From NCBI GenBank assembly GCA_964494475.1, contig CAZBRS010000020.1:26284-90283 (forward strand): a stretch of 64,000 bases of DNA, given 5' to 3'. Both the position numbers and the translations under genes were made by a program. Positions 42,091-50,167 of the stretch are shown here, in pieces. The stretch's first letter is position 1; each line of letters starts with the position of its first letter. The notes beneath the pieces are model-generated. The model worked only from the letters and a program-made list of their open reading frames with translations. It was not told the DNA's origin and ran no database searches. Source of the DNA: CAZBRS01 sp964494475. GTDB lineage: Bacteria; Myxococcota_A; UBA9042; CAZBRS01.

Positions 42091-43453
42091 AGTCGTCGAG
42101 GCTCTTCAGCCCGCGCAGGCGCCGCAGCAGGTACCTGGGCCGGAAGTAGAAGCGCGCCAGGGCCGACCCCATCAGCGCGAAGACCTCCTTCTCGGTCATC
42201 CCGGTCTCCCACGGGCGGTACACCAGGTCGGGCACGGGCTCGCGCGCGAAGGCCTCGAAGTAGTCGGGGAAGGCGCCGGCCGCGAGCGCCTGTTCGTAGA
42301 TGGGCGAGCCGGGCTGGGGGAGCAGGCTCGTGAAGACCACGTAGTCGGGGTCGAGCTCGAGGGCGAAGGCCACGGTCTTGCGGGCCTGGGGCAGCGTCTC
42401 GCCCGGAAGACCCAGCACGAAGAAGCCGACCGTCTGGATCCCGTGCGCGCGACACAGGCGGAAGGCCTCGCGCGATTGCTCGAGGGTGATGCGCTTCTTC
42501 GTGAGGTCGAGCACGGCCTGATCGCCCGACTCGACGCCGAAGTGCGCGCGGATGCAGCCGGCCTGGGCCATGGCGCGCGCGAGCTCGTCGTCGAAGCGAT
42601 CGACGCGGCCGCGGAAGCTCCACGCGAGGCCGAGGGCGCGCTCGCGGATCAACCGGCAGATCTCGAGCACGCGGGGCTTCGACAGGTTGAACATCTCGTC
42701 GTAGAAGGCCACCGAGCGGTAGCCCATGCGCTCGAAGGCCTGCATCTCGTCGACGACGCTGGCGGCGCTGCGCGCGCGGTACCTGGGGTAGTTCCGGCTG
42801 CAGAACGAGCACGCAAAGGGGCACCCGCGGCTCGAGATGATCATGCCCGACGGGTGGAGGTCGTCGTAGGGCACGCGGTGCTGGCGCAGATCGAACAGGC
42901 TGAAGTCGGGCATGGGCAGGGCGTCGAGCGACTCGCCGATCGGTCGCGGCGGGTTCTGCACCACCTCGGCCCCGCGCTTCCAGAGGAGCCCGGCCACCTG
43001 GCTCAAATCGCCGCCGGCGTCCAGCGCTTGGAGCAGCTCGAGGAAGGGGAGCTCGCCTTCGCCGACCACCCCGAAGTCGACCTCGGGGCGGCCGACCGCC
43101 TGCGGGCCGTAGAGCGTGAGGTGGGGGCCGCCGAGGACGACGCGGGTGTCGGGGGCGTGGGCCTTGATGAGCCGGCACAGTCGGATCACGTTGTAGTAGA
43201 GCTGCGTGGCCGTCGTGATGCCGACGAGATCGGGACGGCGCGAGGTCAGGGCCCGGACGAGGGCCCCGTCGGTGAGCCCCTCGGGAGTCTGGCCGTTCAA
43301 CAGCTGCACGTCGGTGTAACCGGCGCGCTTGATGGTGGCCGAGATCGACATGAGTCCCAGGGGCGGCGCGAGCTCGTGCTGCAGCCAGGTCGAGTTGGGC
43401 CCGGGGAACCTGACGGGGTGCAGGATGGGCGGGTTCAGGAGCAGGATTTTCAT
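42026..43453 (-). CDS. B12-binding-domain radical SAM protein (rSAM 7)
   Basis: 475 residues. N-terminal B12-binding-like domain (MKILLLNPPILHPVRFPG, APPLGLMSISATIKRAGY, VVLGGPHLTLYGPQAV, VVGEGELPFLEL). Cluster cysteines Cys211, Cys215 and Cys218 (RGCPFACSFC). VLGLPGETLPQ marks the SAM-binding region; the C-terminus is helical and basic. Closest in architecture to rSAM 1 and 2. Divergent from the aminotransferase gene. Confidence 0.88.
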   Translation of the reverse strand: MKILLLNPPILHPVRFPGPNSTWLQHELAPPLGLMSISATIKRAGYTDVQLLNGQTPEGLTDGALVRALTSRRPDLVGITTATQLYYNVIRLCRLIKAHAPDTRVVLGGPHLTLYGPQAVGRPEVDFGVVGEGELPFLELLQALDAGGDLSQVAGLLWKRGAEVVQNPPRPIGESLDALPMPDFSLFDLRQHRVPYDDLHPSGMIISSRGCPFACSFCSRNYPRYRARSAASVVDEMQAFERMGYRSVAFYDEMFNLSKPRVLEICRLIRERALGLAWSFRGRVDRFDDELARAMAQAGCIRAHFGVESGDQAVLDLTKKRITLEQSREAFRLCRAHGIQTVGFFVLGLPGETLPQARKTVAFALELDPDYVVFTSLLPQPGSPIYEQALAAGAFPDYFEAFAREPVPDLVYRPWETGMTEKEVFALMGSALARFYFRPRYLLRRLRGLKSLDDFTMKAAMGLKLASRLVQSRLS

Positions 43454-43512
43454 CGCCCGAGCTTCCCCCGGAACCCCGCGCGGGTCAAGTCGACGGCGGC
43501 GAGGCTACGCGC

Positions 43513-43542
43513 TTGACACCACGCGAGCCGTTGCAGGATAGT
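43513..43542 (+). promoter_or_regulatory. Putative promoter of the aminotransferase-glycosyltransferase pair
   Basis: A perfect TTGACA and GATAGT are separated by 18 bp, 40 bp before the GTG at 43583. Confidence 0.5.
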
Positions 43543-43582
43543 CCCGGCGCTCGAAAACAACCAGGGACGGGGAGAGCTACCC

Positions 43583-44722
43583 GTGAGTTCGGCCCGCGGT
43601 CCGAAGGAACCCGCCGTACCGGTCGTGCGCGTGCAGGTCGAGCCCGACGCGGCGCTGCTCGAGCGCATCGCCGCCGTCCTGCGGTCCGGGCGGCTGTCGA
43701 ACGACGGGCCCGTGGTTCGCGAGCTCGAAGCCGCCACGGCCGAATTCCTGGGAGCGGGCGAGGTGCTGGCGGTGTCGAACGGCACGGCGGCGCTCGAGGT
43801 GGCCCTCGCCGCCGCCGTCCCGCGTCCCGGTGCGGCCGTGCTGCCGGCCTACACCTTCGCCGCGACCGTGAACGCGACGGTGGCCTGTGGGCTCGAGCCC
43901 ATCTTCTGCGACATCGACGCTGCGACGTTCACGCTCGACCCCGCCGCCCTGGCGACGATCCTCGCGCAGCGCCGCGACGTGCGCGCGGTGTTGCCCGTGA
44001 ACGTGTTCGGCGTGCCCCCCGACCTGGCCGCGATCGGCGCCCTGGCCGAGCGCGCCGGGGCCGTGGTGGTGCTCGACAACGCGCACGGCCTGGGCACCGA
44101 GGTCGACGGGCGGCGCCTGGCCCCCGAGCCCCGGGTCCAGACCTTCAGCCTGCACGCCACCAAGGTGATGCCGGCCGGCGAGGGCGGGTTGATCGCGACC
44201 ACCGACGCTCGCCTGGCCGCTTTGCTGCGCCAGCGCCGCAGCCACGGGCTGGCCGCCGAGGTGCTCGAGTCGACCCCGGGCACCAACGCCAAGATGAGCG
44301 AGCTCACGGCCGCCCTGGCGTTGCACTCGCTCCGCGCCCTGCCCGAGCGCCTGGCGCGGCGACGCGCGTACGCGACGCGCCTGCACGCGGCGTTGGCCGC
44401 GACGGGCGGGGTCTTCGCGCCGCAGCGTTGCCCGGCGGGTGTGCGGTCGAATCACCAGGACCTGGGGGTGCGCTGCCGGGTCGGCGCGGGCGGGCTCGCG
44501 GAGGTGGCGGCCCTCTTCCGCGCGCAGGGCGTCGAGACGCGCCGCTACTTCTGGCCGCCGCTGCACCGCCTGCCCGCCTGGCGCGGGAGGTTCGACCTGC
44601 CCGTGACCGACGCCGTGGCCGACTCGCTCCTCTGCCTGCCGCTGCACAGCCGCATGGACGAGCCCACTCTGCAGATGGTCGAGGCGGCGATCCGGGTGGT
44701 CGGAGAGCGGCTCCATGCGTGA
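43583..44722 (+). CDS. DegT/DnrJ/EryC1/StrS family PLP-dependent aminotransferase
   Basis: 379 residues, GTG start. Fold type I sugar aminotransferase: NGTAALEVAL binds the cofactor phosphate, Asp165 (VVVLDNAHGLG) contacts the pyridine ring, and Lys194 (SLHATKVMPAGEGG) is the Schiff-base lysine. Family members transfer an amino group from Glu or Gln to a keto-sugar nucleotide, for antibiotics, LPS or glycolipids. The next gene is a family 2 glycosyltransferase, so an amino-sugar attached to a lipid or metabolite is a reasonable reading (inference). Confidence 0.88.
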   Translation: MSSARGPKEPAVPVVRVQVEPDAALLERIAAVLRSGRLSNDGPVVRELEAATAEFLGAGEVLAVSNGTAALEVALAAAVPRPGAAVLPAYTFAATVNATVACGLEPIFCDIDAATFTLDPAALATILAQRRDVRAVLPVNVFGVPPDLAAIGALAERAGAVVVLDNAHGLGTEVDGRRLAPEPRVQTFSLHATKVMPAGEGGLIATTDARLAALLRQRRSHGLAAEVLESTPGTNAKMSELTAALALHSLRALPERLARRRAYATRLHAALAATGGVFAPQRCPAGVRSNHQDLGVRCRVGAGGLAEVAALFRAQGVETRRYFWPPLHRLPAWRGRFDLPVTDAVADSLLCLPLHSRMDEPTLQMVEAAIRVVGERLHA

Positions 44723-44747
44723 CGATCAGCCCGGGGGAAGGAACGAC

Positions 44748-45431
44748 ATGCTGAGCCTCATCGTCCCCGTTCACAACGAGGCGCCCACGCTCGACGCGCT
44801 GCTGGCCCTGGTGGAAGACGTGCCGCTCGAGAAGGAGATCCTGCTCATCGACGACGGCTCCACCGACGGCAGCACCCAGCTCGTGCGCGCCCGGGAGGGC
44901 CGGCCGTCCTACCGCGTGTTCGTCAACGAGACCAACCGCGGCAAGGGCTACTGCGTCCGGCTCGGAGTCCGCGAAGCTCGCGGCGACGTCATCGTGTTCC
45001 AGGACGCCGATCTCGAGTACTCGCCCGCCGAGCTGCCAGGCCTGGTCGCGCCCATCCGCGAGGGGCACGCCGACGTCGTCTACGGCGCGCGCTTCCTCGA
45101 CCCCGCGGGGCCCGTGCACGGCTTCTGGCACTTCCACGGGAACCGCTGGCTGACCCAGCTGTCGAACCTCACGACGGGCCTCTACCTGAACGACATGGAG
45201 ACCTGCTACAAGGTCTTCCGGGCCGACGTGATCAAGGCGATCGACATCACCTGCGACGACTTCGGCACCGAGCCCGAGATCACGGCCAAGGTCGCGCGCG
45301 TCCCGGGCGTGCGCTTCTGGCAGGCGCCGATCTCGTACGCTCCTCGAACGTACGCCGAGGGCAAGAAGATCAATTGGAAGGACGGCTTCAAGGCCGTCTG
45401 GTACATCGCGAAGTTCGGCCTGGGGCGGTAG
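44748..45431 (+). CDS. Family 2 glycosyltransferase (dolichyl/polyprenyl-phosphate sugar synthase-like)
   Basis: 227 residues from the ATG at 44748, which begins LSLIVPVHNEAPTLDALL, the canonical start of this group, and follows GGAAGGA. An ATG at 44715 would add 11 residues and overlap the aminotransferase. Motifs: LLIDDGSTDGS for the nucleotide and VIVFQDADLEYSP for the metal. It has no membrane helix, as in soluble Dpm1-like enzymes that load a sugar onto polyprenyl phosphate. It could feed the membrane protein at 40351-42090. Confidence 0.88.
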   Translation: MLSLIVPVHNEAPTLDALLALVEDVPLEKEILLIDDGSTDGSTQLVRAREGRPSYRVFVNETNRGKGYCVRLGVREARGDVIVFQDADLEYSPAELPGLVAPIREGHADVVYGARFLDPAGPVHGFWHFHGNRWLTQLSNLTTGLYLNDMETCYKVFRADVIKAIDITCDDFGTEPEITAKVARVPGVRFWQAPISYAPRTYAEGKKINWKDGFKAVWYIAKFGLGR

Positions 45432-45435
45432 CCCC
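45422..45435. terminator. Short hairpin between convergent genes
   Basis: GGGGC-GGTA-GCCCC spans the glycosyltransferase stop codon and ends six bases before the stop of the convergent nuclease gene. No U-run; could serve both directions weakly. Confidence 0.3.
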
Positions 45436-45440
45436 CTGGT

Positions 45441-46850
45441 TCACAGCTCGACCGGCACGCCCTCGCGCAGCGCCTCGACCCGCGGCACGCCCTCTGCCAG
45501 CAGCTTCTCGGTCAGGCCCGCCTGGGCCTTGGGCTCGCCGTGCACCAGCAGCACGCCCTTCAGGCGGGTGCGGTCGAGGGCGGTGATCCAGCTCGTGAGC
45601 TCGGCCTGGTCGGCGTGCGCCGAGAAGGCGTTCAGGATCTTCACGCGCGCGCGCACCTCGACGGGCTCGCCGAACACGCGCACCTCGCGGCGCTTGTCGG
45701 CCAGGGCGCGGCCCAGGGTGTGCTCGCCCATGTAGCCCACGATGACGACGGTGTTGCGCGGATCGGGCAGGCCGTTCAGCAGGTGGTGCAGGATGCGCCC
45801 GCCTTCGCACATGCCCGAGGCCGAGACGATGACGCAGGGCATGGCCAGGGAGTTCAGGCCCTTCGACTCCTGGGGGGTGCGCACGTAGCGCAGGTTGTCG
45901 AAGGCGAAGGGGCTCTCGCCGTTGTCGAGGAAGCGCGTCACGGTCTCGGCGTCGTAGCACTCGGGGTGATCGCGGAAGATCTGCGTGGCCGACGACGCCA
46001 TGGGGCTGTCGACGAAGACGGGCACCGGCGGGATGCGCCCGGCCTCGAAGAGCTGGTGCAGGTGGACGATGAGCTCCTGCGTGCGGCCGATGGCGAAGGC
46101 GGGGATGAGCACGCGCCCGCCCTTCGCGAGGGTCTCGTTGATGACCTGGGCCAGCTCGTCGCTGGCGAAGGCGGCCTCGTCGTGCAGGCGGTCGCCGTAG
46201 GTGCTCTCGCTGACCAGCCAGTCGACGGGGCCCAGGCTCTCGGGATCGCGCAGGATGGGCGTGTTCTTGCGGCCCAGGTCGCCCGTGAAGCCCACGACCA
46301 CGGGGCCCGCGTTCGTGGCGACCTCGAGCCGGACCACGGCCGAGCCGAGGATGTGCCCGGCGTCGTGCAGGGTGGCCGCGAGGCCCGGCGCGGGCTCGAA
46401 GACCTGGCCGTAGGGTACGGTGCGGTAGCGCTCGACCGCGTGGGCCACGTCGACGTCGTCGTAGATGGCCGGGAACACCTTGCGCCAGGGGGCCGGGTTC
46501 CGCTGCTGGCGCTTCTCGAGGAAGCGCGCGTCGGAGGCCTGCAGGCGGGCCGAGTCCTCCATGACCAGGCGGGCGATGTCGGCGGTGGCTCCCGTGGCGT
46601 AGATGCGCCCGCGGAAGCCGCGCTTCACGAGCAACGGGTAGCTGCCGCAGTGGTCGAGGTGGCCGTGGGTGTTGATCGACGCCGTGATGGCGCGCGCGTC
46701 GAAGGCCAGGTGCTCGTTCTTCTGGTGCGCCAGCTCGCGCCTGCCCTGGAAGACGCCGCAGTCGACCAGCAGGCGAGCGTCGCCGGTGTCGAGCACGTGC
46801 TTGCTGCCGGTGACCTCGCCAGCCGCGCCGTGGGACGTGAGCGTGAGCAT
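45441..46850 (-). CDS. Metallo-beta-lactamase/beta-CASP RNA-processing nuclease (CPSF/YSH1-like)
   Basis: 469 residues. The MBL core has the zinc-binding THGHLDHCG (His66, His68, Asp70, His71), an HILGSAVV segment and GFTGDLGR. The beta-CASP insertion includes AFAIGRTQEL, and VSASGMCEGGR and NAFSAHADQAE provide further family motifs. Bacterial members are mostly predicted RNA exo/endonucleases; some are listed as exonucleases of the CPSF subunit type. The ATG at 46850 was chosen because GAGGGG sits upstream of the second Met and the TLTSHGAAGEVTGS start matches the family; one Met further in is also possible. Confidence 0.88.
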   Translation of the reverse strand: MLTLTSHGAAGEVTGSKHVLDTGDARLLVDCGVFQGRRELAHQKNEHLAFDARAITASINTHGHLDHCGSYPLLVKRGFRGRIYATGATADIARLVMEDSARLQASDARFLEKRQQRNPAPWRKVFPAIYDDVDVAHAVERYRTVPYGQVFEPAPGLAATLHDAGHILGSAVVRLEVATNAGPVVVGFTGDLGRKNTPILRDPESLGPVDWLVSESTYGDRLHDEAAFASDELAQVINETLAKGGRVLIPAFAIGRTQELIVHLHQLFEAGRIPPVPVFVDSPMASSATQIFRDHPECYDAETVTRFLDNGESPFAFDNLRYVRTPQESKGLNSLAMPCVIVSASGMCEGGRILHHLLNGLPDPRNTVVIVGYMGEHTLGRALADKRREVRVFGEPVEVRARVKILNAFSAHADQAELTSWITALDRTRLKGVLLVHGEPKAQAGLTEKLLAEGVPRVEALREGVPVEL

Positions 46851-46926
46851 GGGACCCCTCATTTGGATCGGACGAGCGCGAGCATGCGGAATCCGGACCT
46901 GCGCGTCAAGCCAGCTGCATTGTCCG

Positions 46927-46955
46927 TTGCCCGGCGCGTCGGCGTCGGGTAGAGT
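46927..46955 (+). promoter_or_regulatory. Putative promoter of the FHA-channel operon
   Basis: TTGCCC and TAGAGT are separated by 17 bp, 28 bp before the ATG at 46984. Confidence 0.35.
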
Positions 46956-46983
46956 TTTCCGAGTACGAAAGCGCGCACGGTCC

Positions 46984-47889
46984 ATGTCGATCCTGGTCAT
47001 CAAGAAGGGCTACAACAGCGGGGCCGCGTTCCGACTGGGGCAACGCTCCCTCACCATCGGGCGCGATCCGGGCAACCTGATCCAGATCATCGACAGCAAG
47101 GCGTCGCGCCGGCACGCCATGATCAGCTGGGAAAAAGGCGTGCACGTGGTGCGCGATCTCGGGAGCAACAACGGCGTCACCTTGAACGAGGTCCGCGTGA
47201 GCGAGGCCCGGCTGGCCGAGGGCGATCGCATCGGCATCGGCAGCGCGGTCCTGGCGGTCGAGCCCGACCAGGTCATCGTGGTCGATGGCGCGCTGGCCCG
47301 CAAGGTCGTCGATCGCCAGCTCACCGAGGGCTCGACGCACGTCATCCAGTGGGGCAGCGAGACCGGCGTGCAGGGCCAGATCGAGCGCGGGGAGGCCGTC
47401 GACCTCGACGAGGCGTCGTACCGCCAGGCGCTCCGCTGGAGCGGCGTGCTGCACGAGATCAAGGCGGCCGTCACGCGCGGCCAGGATCGCCCCGAGTGCC
47501 TGCGCCGCGTGCTCGAGGCCGTCGGCTCGGCGCTCGAGCCCGATCGCGCCTTCGTGCTCGAGGTGACGCCCGAGAATCGGCTCGAGTTCGCCGGGTGCCG
47601 CTACGCTGCTGAGCTCGAGACCGAGCGCCGTCGGACGCGGCTCGACGCCAACGTGCTGAACCGCGCGCTCCGCGAGCGTCGGGGCGTGCTCGACAACGGG
47701 CTGGCGGGGGGCTCCGCGGCCCCGCAGGTGGTGGCCTCGGCGGTCGTCGTGCCCGTGCCCTCGCCCTCGGGGCGCGCCTCGCTGGTGCTCTACCTCGACT
47801 CGTTCGCCGACAACCCCCAGACGTTCCTGCCGGAGGAGCTCGGCTTCCTCGAGAAGGTCGCCGAGCGCCTGGGCCCGCTCTCGCGATGA
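46984..47889 (+). CDS. FHA-GAF domain protein
   Basis: 301 residues. The N-terminal FHA domain has all hallmark residues: IGRDPGN (Gly26-Arg27), SRRH (41-44) and SNNGVTLN (61-68), so it should bind phosphothreonine peptides. After a linker, residues about 145-300 look like a GAF domain (LHEIKAAVTRGQD to ASLVLYLDSF). Such proteins are signalling adaptors, and Myxococcota have many Ser/Thr kinases to partner with. Its TGA overlaps the ATG of the channel gene (ATGA), suggesting a joint function. Confidence 0.88.
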   Translation: MSILVIKKGYNSGAAFRLGQRSLTIGRDPGNLIQIIDSKASRRHAMISWEKGVHVVRDLGSNNGVTLNEVRVSEARLAEGDRIGIGSAVLAVEPDQVIVVDGALARKVVDRQLTEGSTHVIQWGSETGVQGQIERGEAVDLDEASYRQALRWSGVLHEIKAAVTRGQDRPECLRRVLEAVGSALEPDRAFVLEVTPENRLEFAGCRYAAELETERRRTRLDANVLNRALRERRGVLDNGLAGGSAAPQVVASAVVVPVPSPSGRASLVLYLDSFADNPQTFLPEELGFLEKVAERLGPLSR

Positions 47890-49235
47890 TCGACGCCACC
47901 CCCCGCCCCAGCCGTCGGCGCGTTCACGACCGCGACGAGGCCTGCACGTTCCCCGGCTGCGCCGAGCCCCGCTGGAGCGGTTCGCCGACGGGCTGCTGCC
48001 TCTTCCACGCGGTCGAGAACGGCCACGACGCCGAGACCGCCGAGAGCGTCTGGAGCTTCGCGCGCCAGCGGGTGACCGCCCGACGCCTCGACTTCCGGGG
48101 CTGCCACTTCCCCGGCGATCCCACGGGGCAGGGCTTTCACGCGGTGGTGTTCCCCGGGCCCGTCACGTTCGAGGACGCCGTGTTCCGGGGCACGGTCAAC
48201 TTCCAGGACGCCGACCTGCGGGGGCCGCAGGGGCAGGGCGAGGCGATCTTCCGTAGCGCGCGGTTCGAGGGTTGGGCGCAGTTCGAGGGGGCCCGCTTCG
48301 GCCGCGCCGACTTCATCCGTGCCGAGTTCGCGGGGCACGCCCAGTTCGAGCGCGCGGTCTTCGAGGGGGCGGCGCAGTTCGATCGGGCCCGCTTCGTCCG
48401 CGCCGACTTCGCCGAGGCGGTGTTCGACGATCTCACGGGCTGGAGCGGCGCCAGCTTCGAGCGCAGCGCGCTCTTCCAGCGAGCCGCGTTCCGCTCGGTG
48501 TCGTTCGAGCAGGTGCGCTTCCTGGGGCGCGCGGCGTTCCTCGACGCCCGTTTTCGCGAGGCGGCGAACTTCCAGGGGGTCGACTTCGAGGTGGCCGAGT
48601 TCGGCGGCGCGGTGTTCGAGGGGCCGATCGACTTCTCGGGGGCGCGCGCCGTCCAGTCGTTCTCGATCGACCTGCCCTCGGGTGGGCTGGGGCAGGGCCC
48701 GAAGCGGCCGTTCGCGGTGCGCGGCTGGGGCCAGACCGCCTTCCGGCTGGCCAAGCAGTCGGCCCAGGCGCGCGGCGACTATCGCCTGGCCGGCGAGTTC
48801 CACTACGCCGAGCAGTGCGCTGGCGAGAGCGCGCGCCGGACCAGCGTCGACGCGCGCCCGTGGCGTCGCTCGTTCTGGGTGTTCTCCAACCTCGTGGCGT
48901 TCGCCCGCAGCGTCGGCGAGCTCCTGTTCGCGCGCATCCTCTTCGGCTACGGCGAGCGTCCGGGGCGGGTCTTCCTCAGCGGGCTGCTGGTCATCGTGAC
49001 GTGGTCGTTGCTCTACCGAGCAACGGGCGCCCTGACCGGGGCGATCGGACGATCGGGCGACGGACTCGGGTGGCTCGACTGCCTGCACTTCAGTACGGTC
49101 ACGTTCACGACCGTGGGCTACGGCGACATCACGCCCCTGGGGGTGGCGCGCCTGCTCGCGGGCTCGGAGGCCATCCTGGGTACGGCGCTCATGGCGCTCT
49201 TCATCGTGAGCCTGGCCCGTAAATACGAGCGTTAG
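47886..49235 (+). CDS. Pentapeptide-repeat protein fused to a two-helix potassium channel
   Basis: 449 residues. A Cys/His cluster near the N-terminus (Cys20, Cys25, Cys37/38, His41) could bind zinc. Residues about 65-255 are pentapeptide repeats (AxFxxA-type units such as ARFGRADFIRAEFAG, AVFEGPIDFSGAR), which fold as a right-handed beta helix. After a basic linker, two membrane helices (about 365-383 and 420-440) flank a pore loop with the K+ selectivity filter TVGYGD (409-414). The cytoplasmic beta helix may act as a gating or scaffolding domain. Translationally coupled to the FHA-GAF gene; the stop overlaps the stop of the convergent lipase gene by two bases. Confidence 0.88.
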   Translation: MIDATPRPSRRRVHDRDEACTFPGCAEPRWSGSPTGCCLFHAVENGHDAETAESVWSFARQRVTARRLDFRGCHFPGDPTGQGFHAVVFPGPVTFEDAVFRGTVNFQDADLRGPQGQGEAIFRSARFEGWAQFEGARFGRADFIRAEFAGHAQFERAVFEGAAQFDRARFVRADFAEAVFDDLTGWSGASFERSALFQRAAFRSVSFEQVRFLGRAAFLDARFREAANFQGVDFEVAEFGGAVFEGPIDFSGARAVQSFSIDLPSGGLGQGPKRPFAVRGWGQTAFRLAKQSAQARGDYRLAGEFHYAEQCAGESARRTSVDARPWRRSFWVFSNLVAFARSVGELLFARILFGYGERPGRVFLSGLLVIVTWSLLYRATGALTGAIGRSGDGLGWLDCLHFSTVTFTTVGYGDITPLGVARLLAGSEAILGTALMALFIVSLARKYER

Positions 49236-50044
49236 CCGGCCAACTCGTCGAGCACGCGGTGCCAGCACTCGGCGCGCACCAGGTAGCTGTAGTGCGTGAA
49301 GCCCGGCAGCTCGACGTTGGTGGCGCCCTCGACCTGCGCCGACTCGGCCGGGATCACGATGACGTCGGCGGGGCTCCAGAAGGCCACCAGGCGCGGCCAC
49401 TCGGGGGCTCCGGCCCAGGGCACCTGGGCGTCGAGGCGCGTCAGGGCCGCCGAGCCCGGGCGCAGGGCCAGGGCGCGCTCGGTGTTGGCGTAGCGCGCCA
49501 GGTGGCTGCCCGCGTGGGGCGAGCCCAGGGTGACCAGGGTGGCCACGCGGGCGCGGGTGGCGCGGTCGTCGAGGGCCAGGCGCGCGATGACGCCGCCCAT
49601 GCTGTGGGCCACCACGTCGATCTTCGCCTCGGGGGGCAGCGCGTTGACCTCCTGCACCGCCTGGAGGTAGGCCGAGAGCACGCCGGCGGCGTCCTCGAGG
49701 CTGCCCTCGCCGGGCTGCTCGAACGCGTAGGTGCGCTTTCGGCCCTTCGTCCACAGCCAGGCGCGCAGCAGCAGGAAGTTGCCCGGGGCGCCGCCGAAGC
49801 CGTGCACGAAGACCACGGGCCGCTGACCGTCGTCGGCCACGGGCACGACCTGGGTGCCGCGCGCGGCCAGCTGCGTCAGGCCCATGACGGGCAACTGCAC
49901 CAGGTGCGCGCGCAGGTCGGGATCGATGGCCTGCCACCCGTCGGCGGCCTTGCGGCCCACCCAGCGGCCGGCGGTCGCGAGCGCGCGCCCCACGGTGCGG
50001 GTGGCGTCGAGGGTGGCGTCGAGGATGGGGTCGGGGTCCGCCAT
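49232..50044 (-). CDS. Lipase-like alpha/beta hydrolase
   Basis: 270 residues. Oxyanion segment VVFVHGFGGAPGNF, nucleophile elbow VVAHSMGGVIARLAL (Ser of HSMGG), TLGSPHAGSHLA typical of lipases, and a C-terminal FTHYSYLV that may hold the catalytic His; Asp in FWSPADVIV fits the third residue. No signal peptide is evident, and the N-terminal 50 residues are helical. Resembles cytoplasmic or unassigned triacylglycerol lipase/esterase family members. Substrate unknown. Confidence 0.85.
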   Translation of the reverse strand: MADPDPILDATLDATRTVGRALATAGRWVGRKAADGWQAIDPDLRAHLVQLPVMGLTQLAARGTQVVPVADDGQRPVVFVHGFGGAPGNFLLLRAWLWTKGRKRTYAFEQPGEGSLEDAAGVLSAYLQAVQEVNALPPEAKIDVVAHSMGGVIARLALDDRATRARVATLVTLGSPHAGSHLARYANTERALALRPGSAALTRLDAQVPWAGAPEWPRLVAFWSPADVIVIPAESAQVEGATNVELPGFTHYSYLVRAECWHRVLDELAG

Positions 50045-50167
50045 GGGAGCAGCATGCGCCTTGTCGCCTCGAGCGGTCAAGATCGCGTTCAACCCCGCGC
50101 AGGACGCGCTCCCGTTGGAACGCGACTTGCTGTAGCATGCGCGGGAGGCAGCAAACGGGGAGGAGCC

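Noticed and set aside
46669..46983. Longer N-terminus for the FHA-GAF protein
   Set aside because: The extra residues are antisense to the beta-CASP nuclease gene; the FHA domain starts right at the ATG at 46984.
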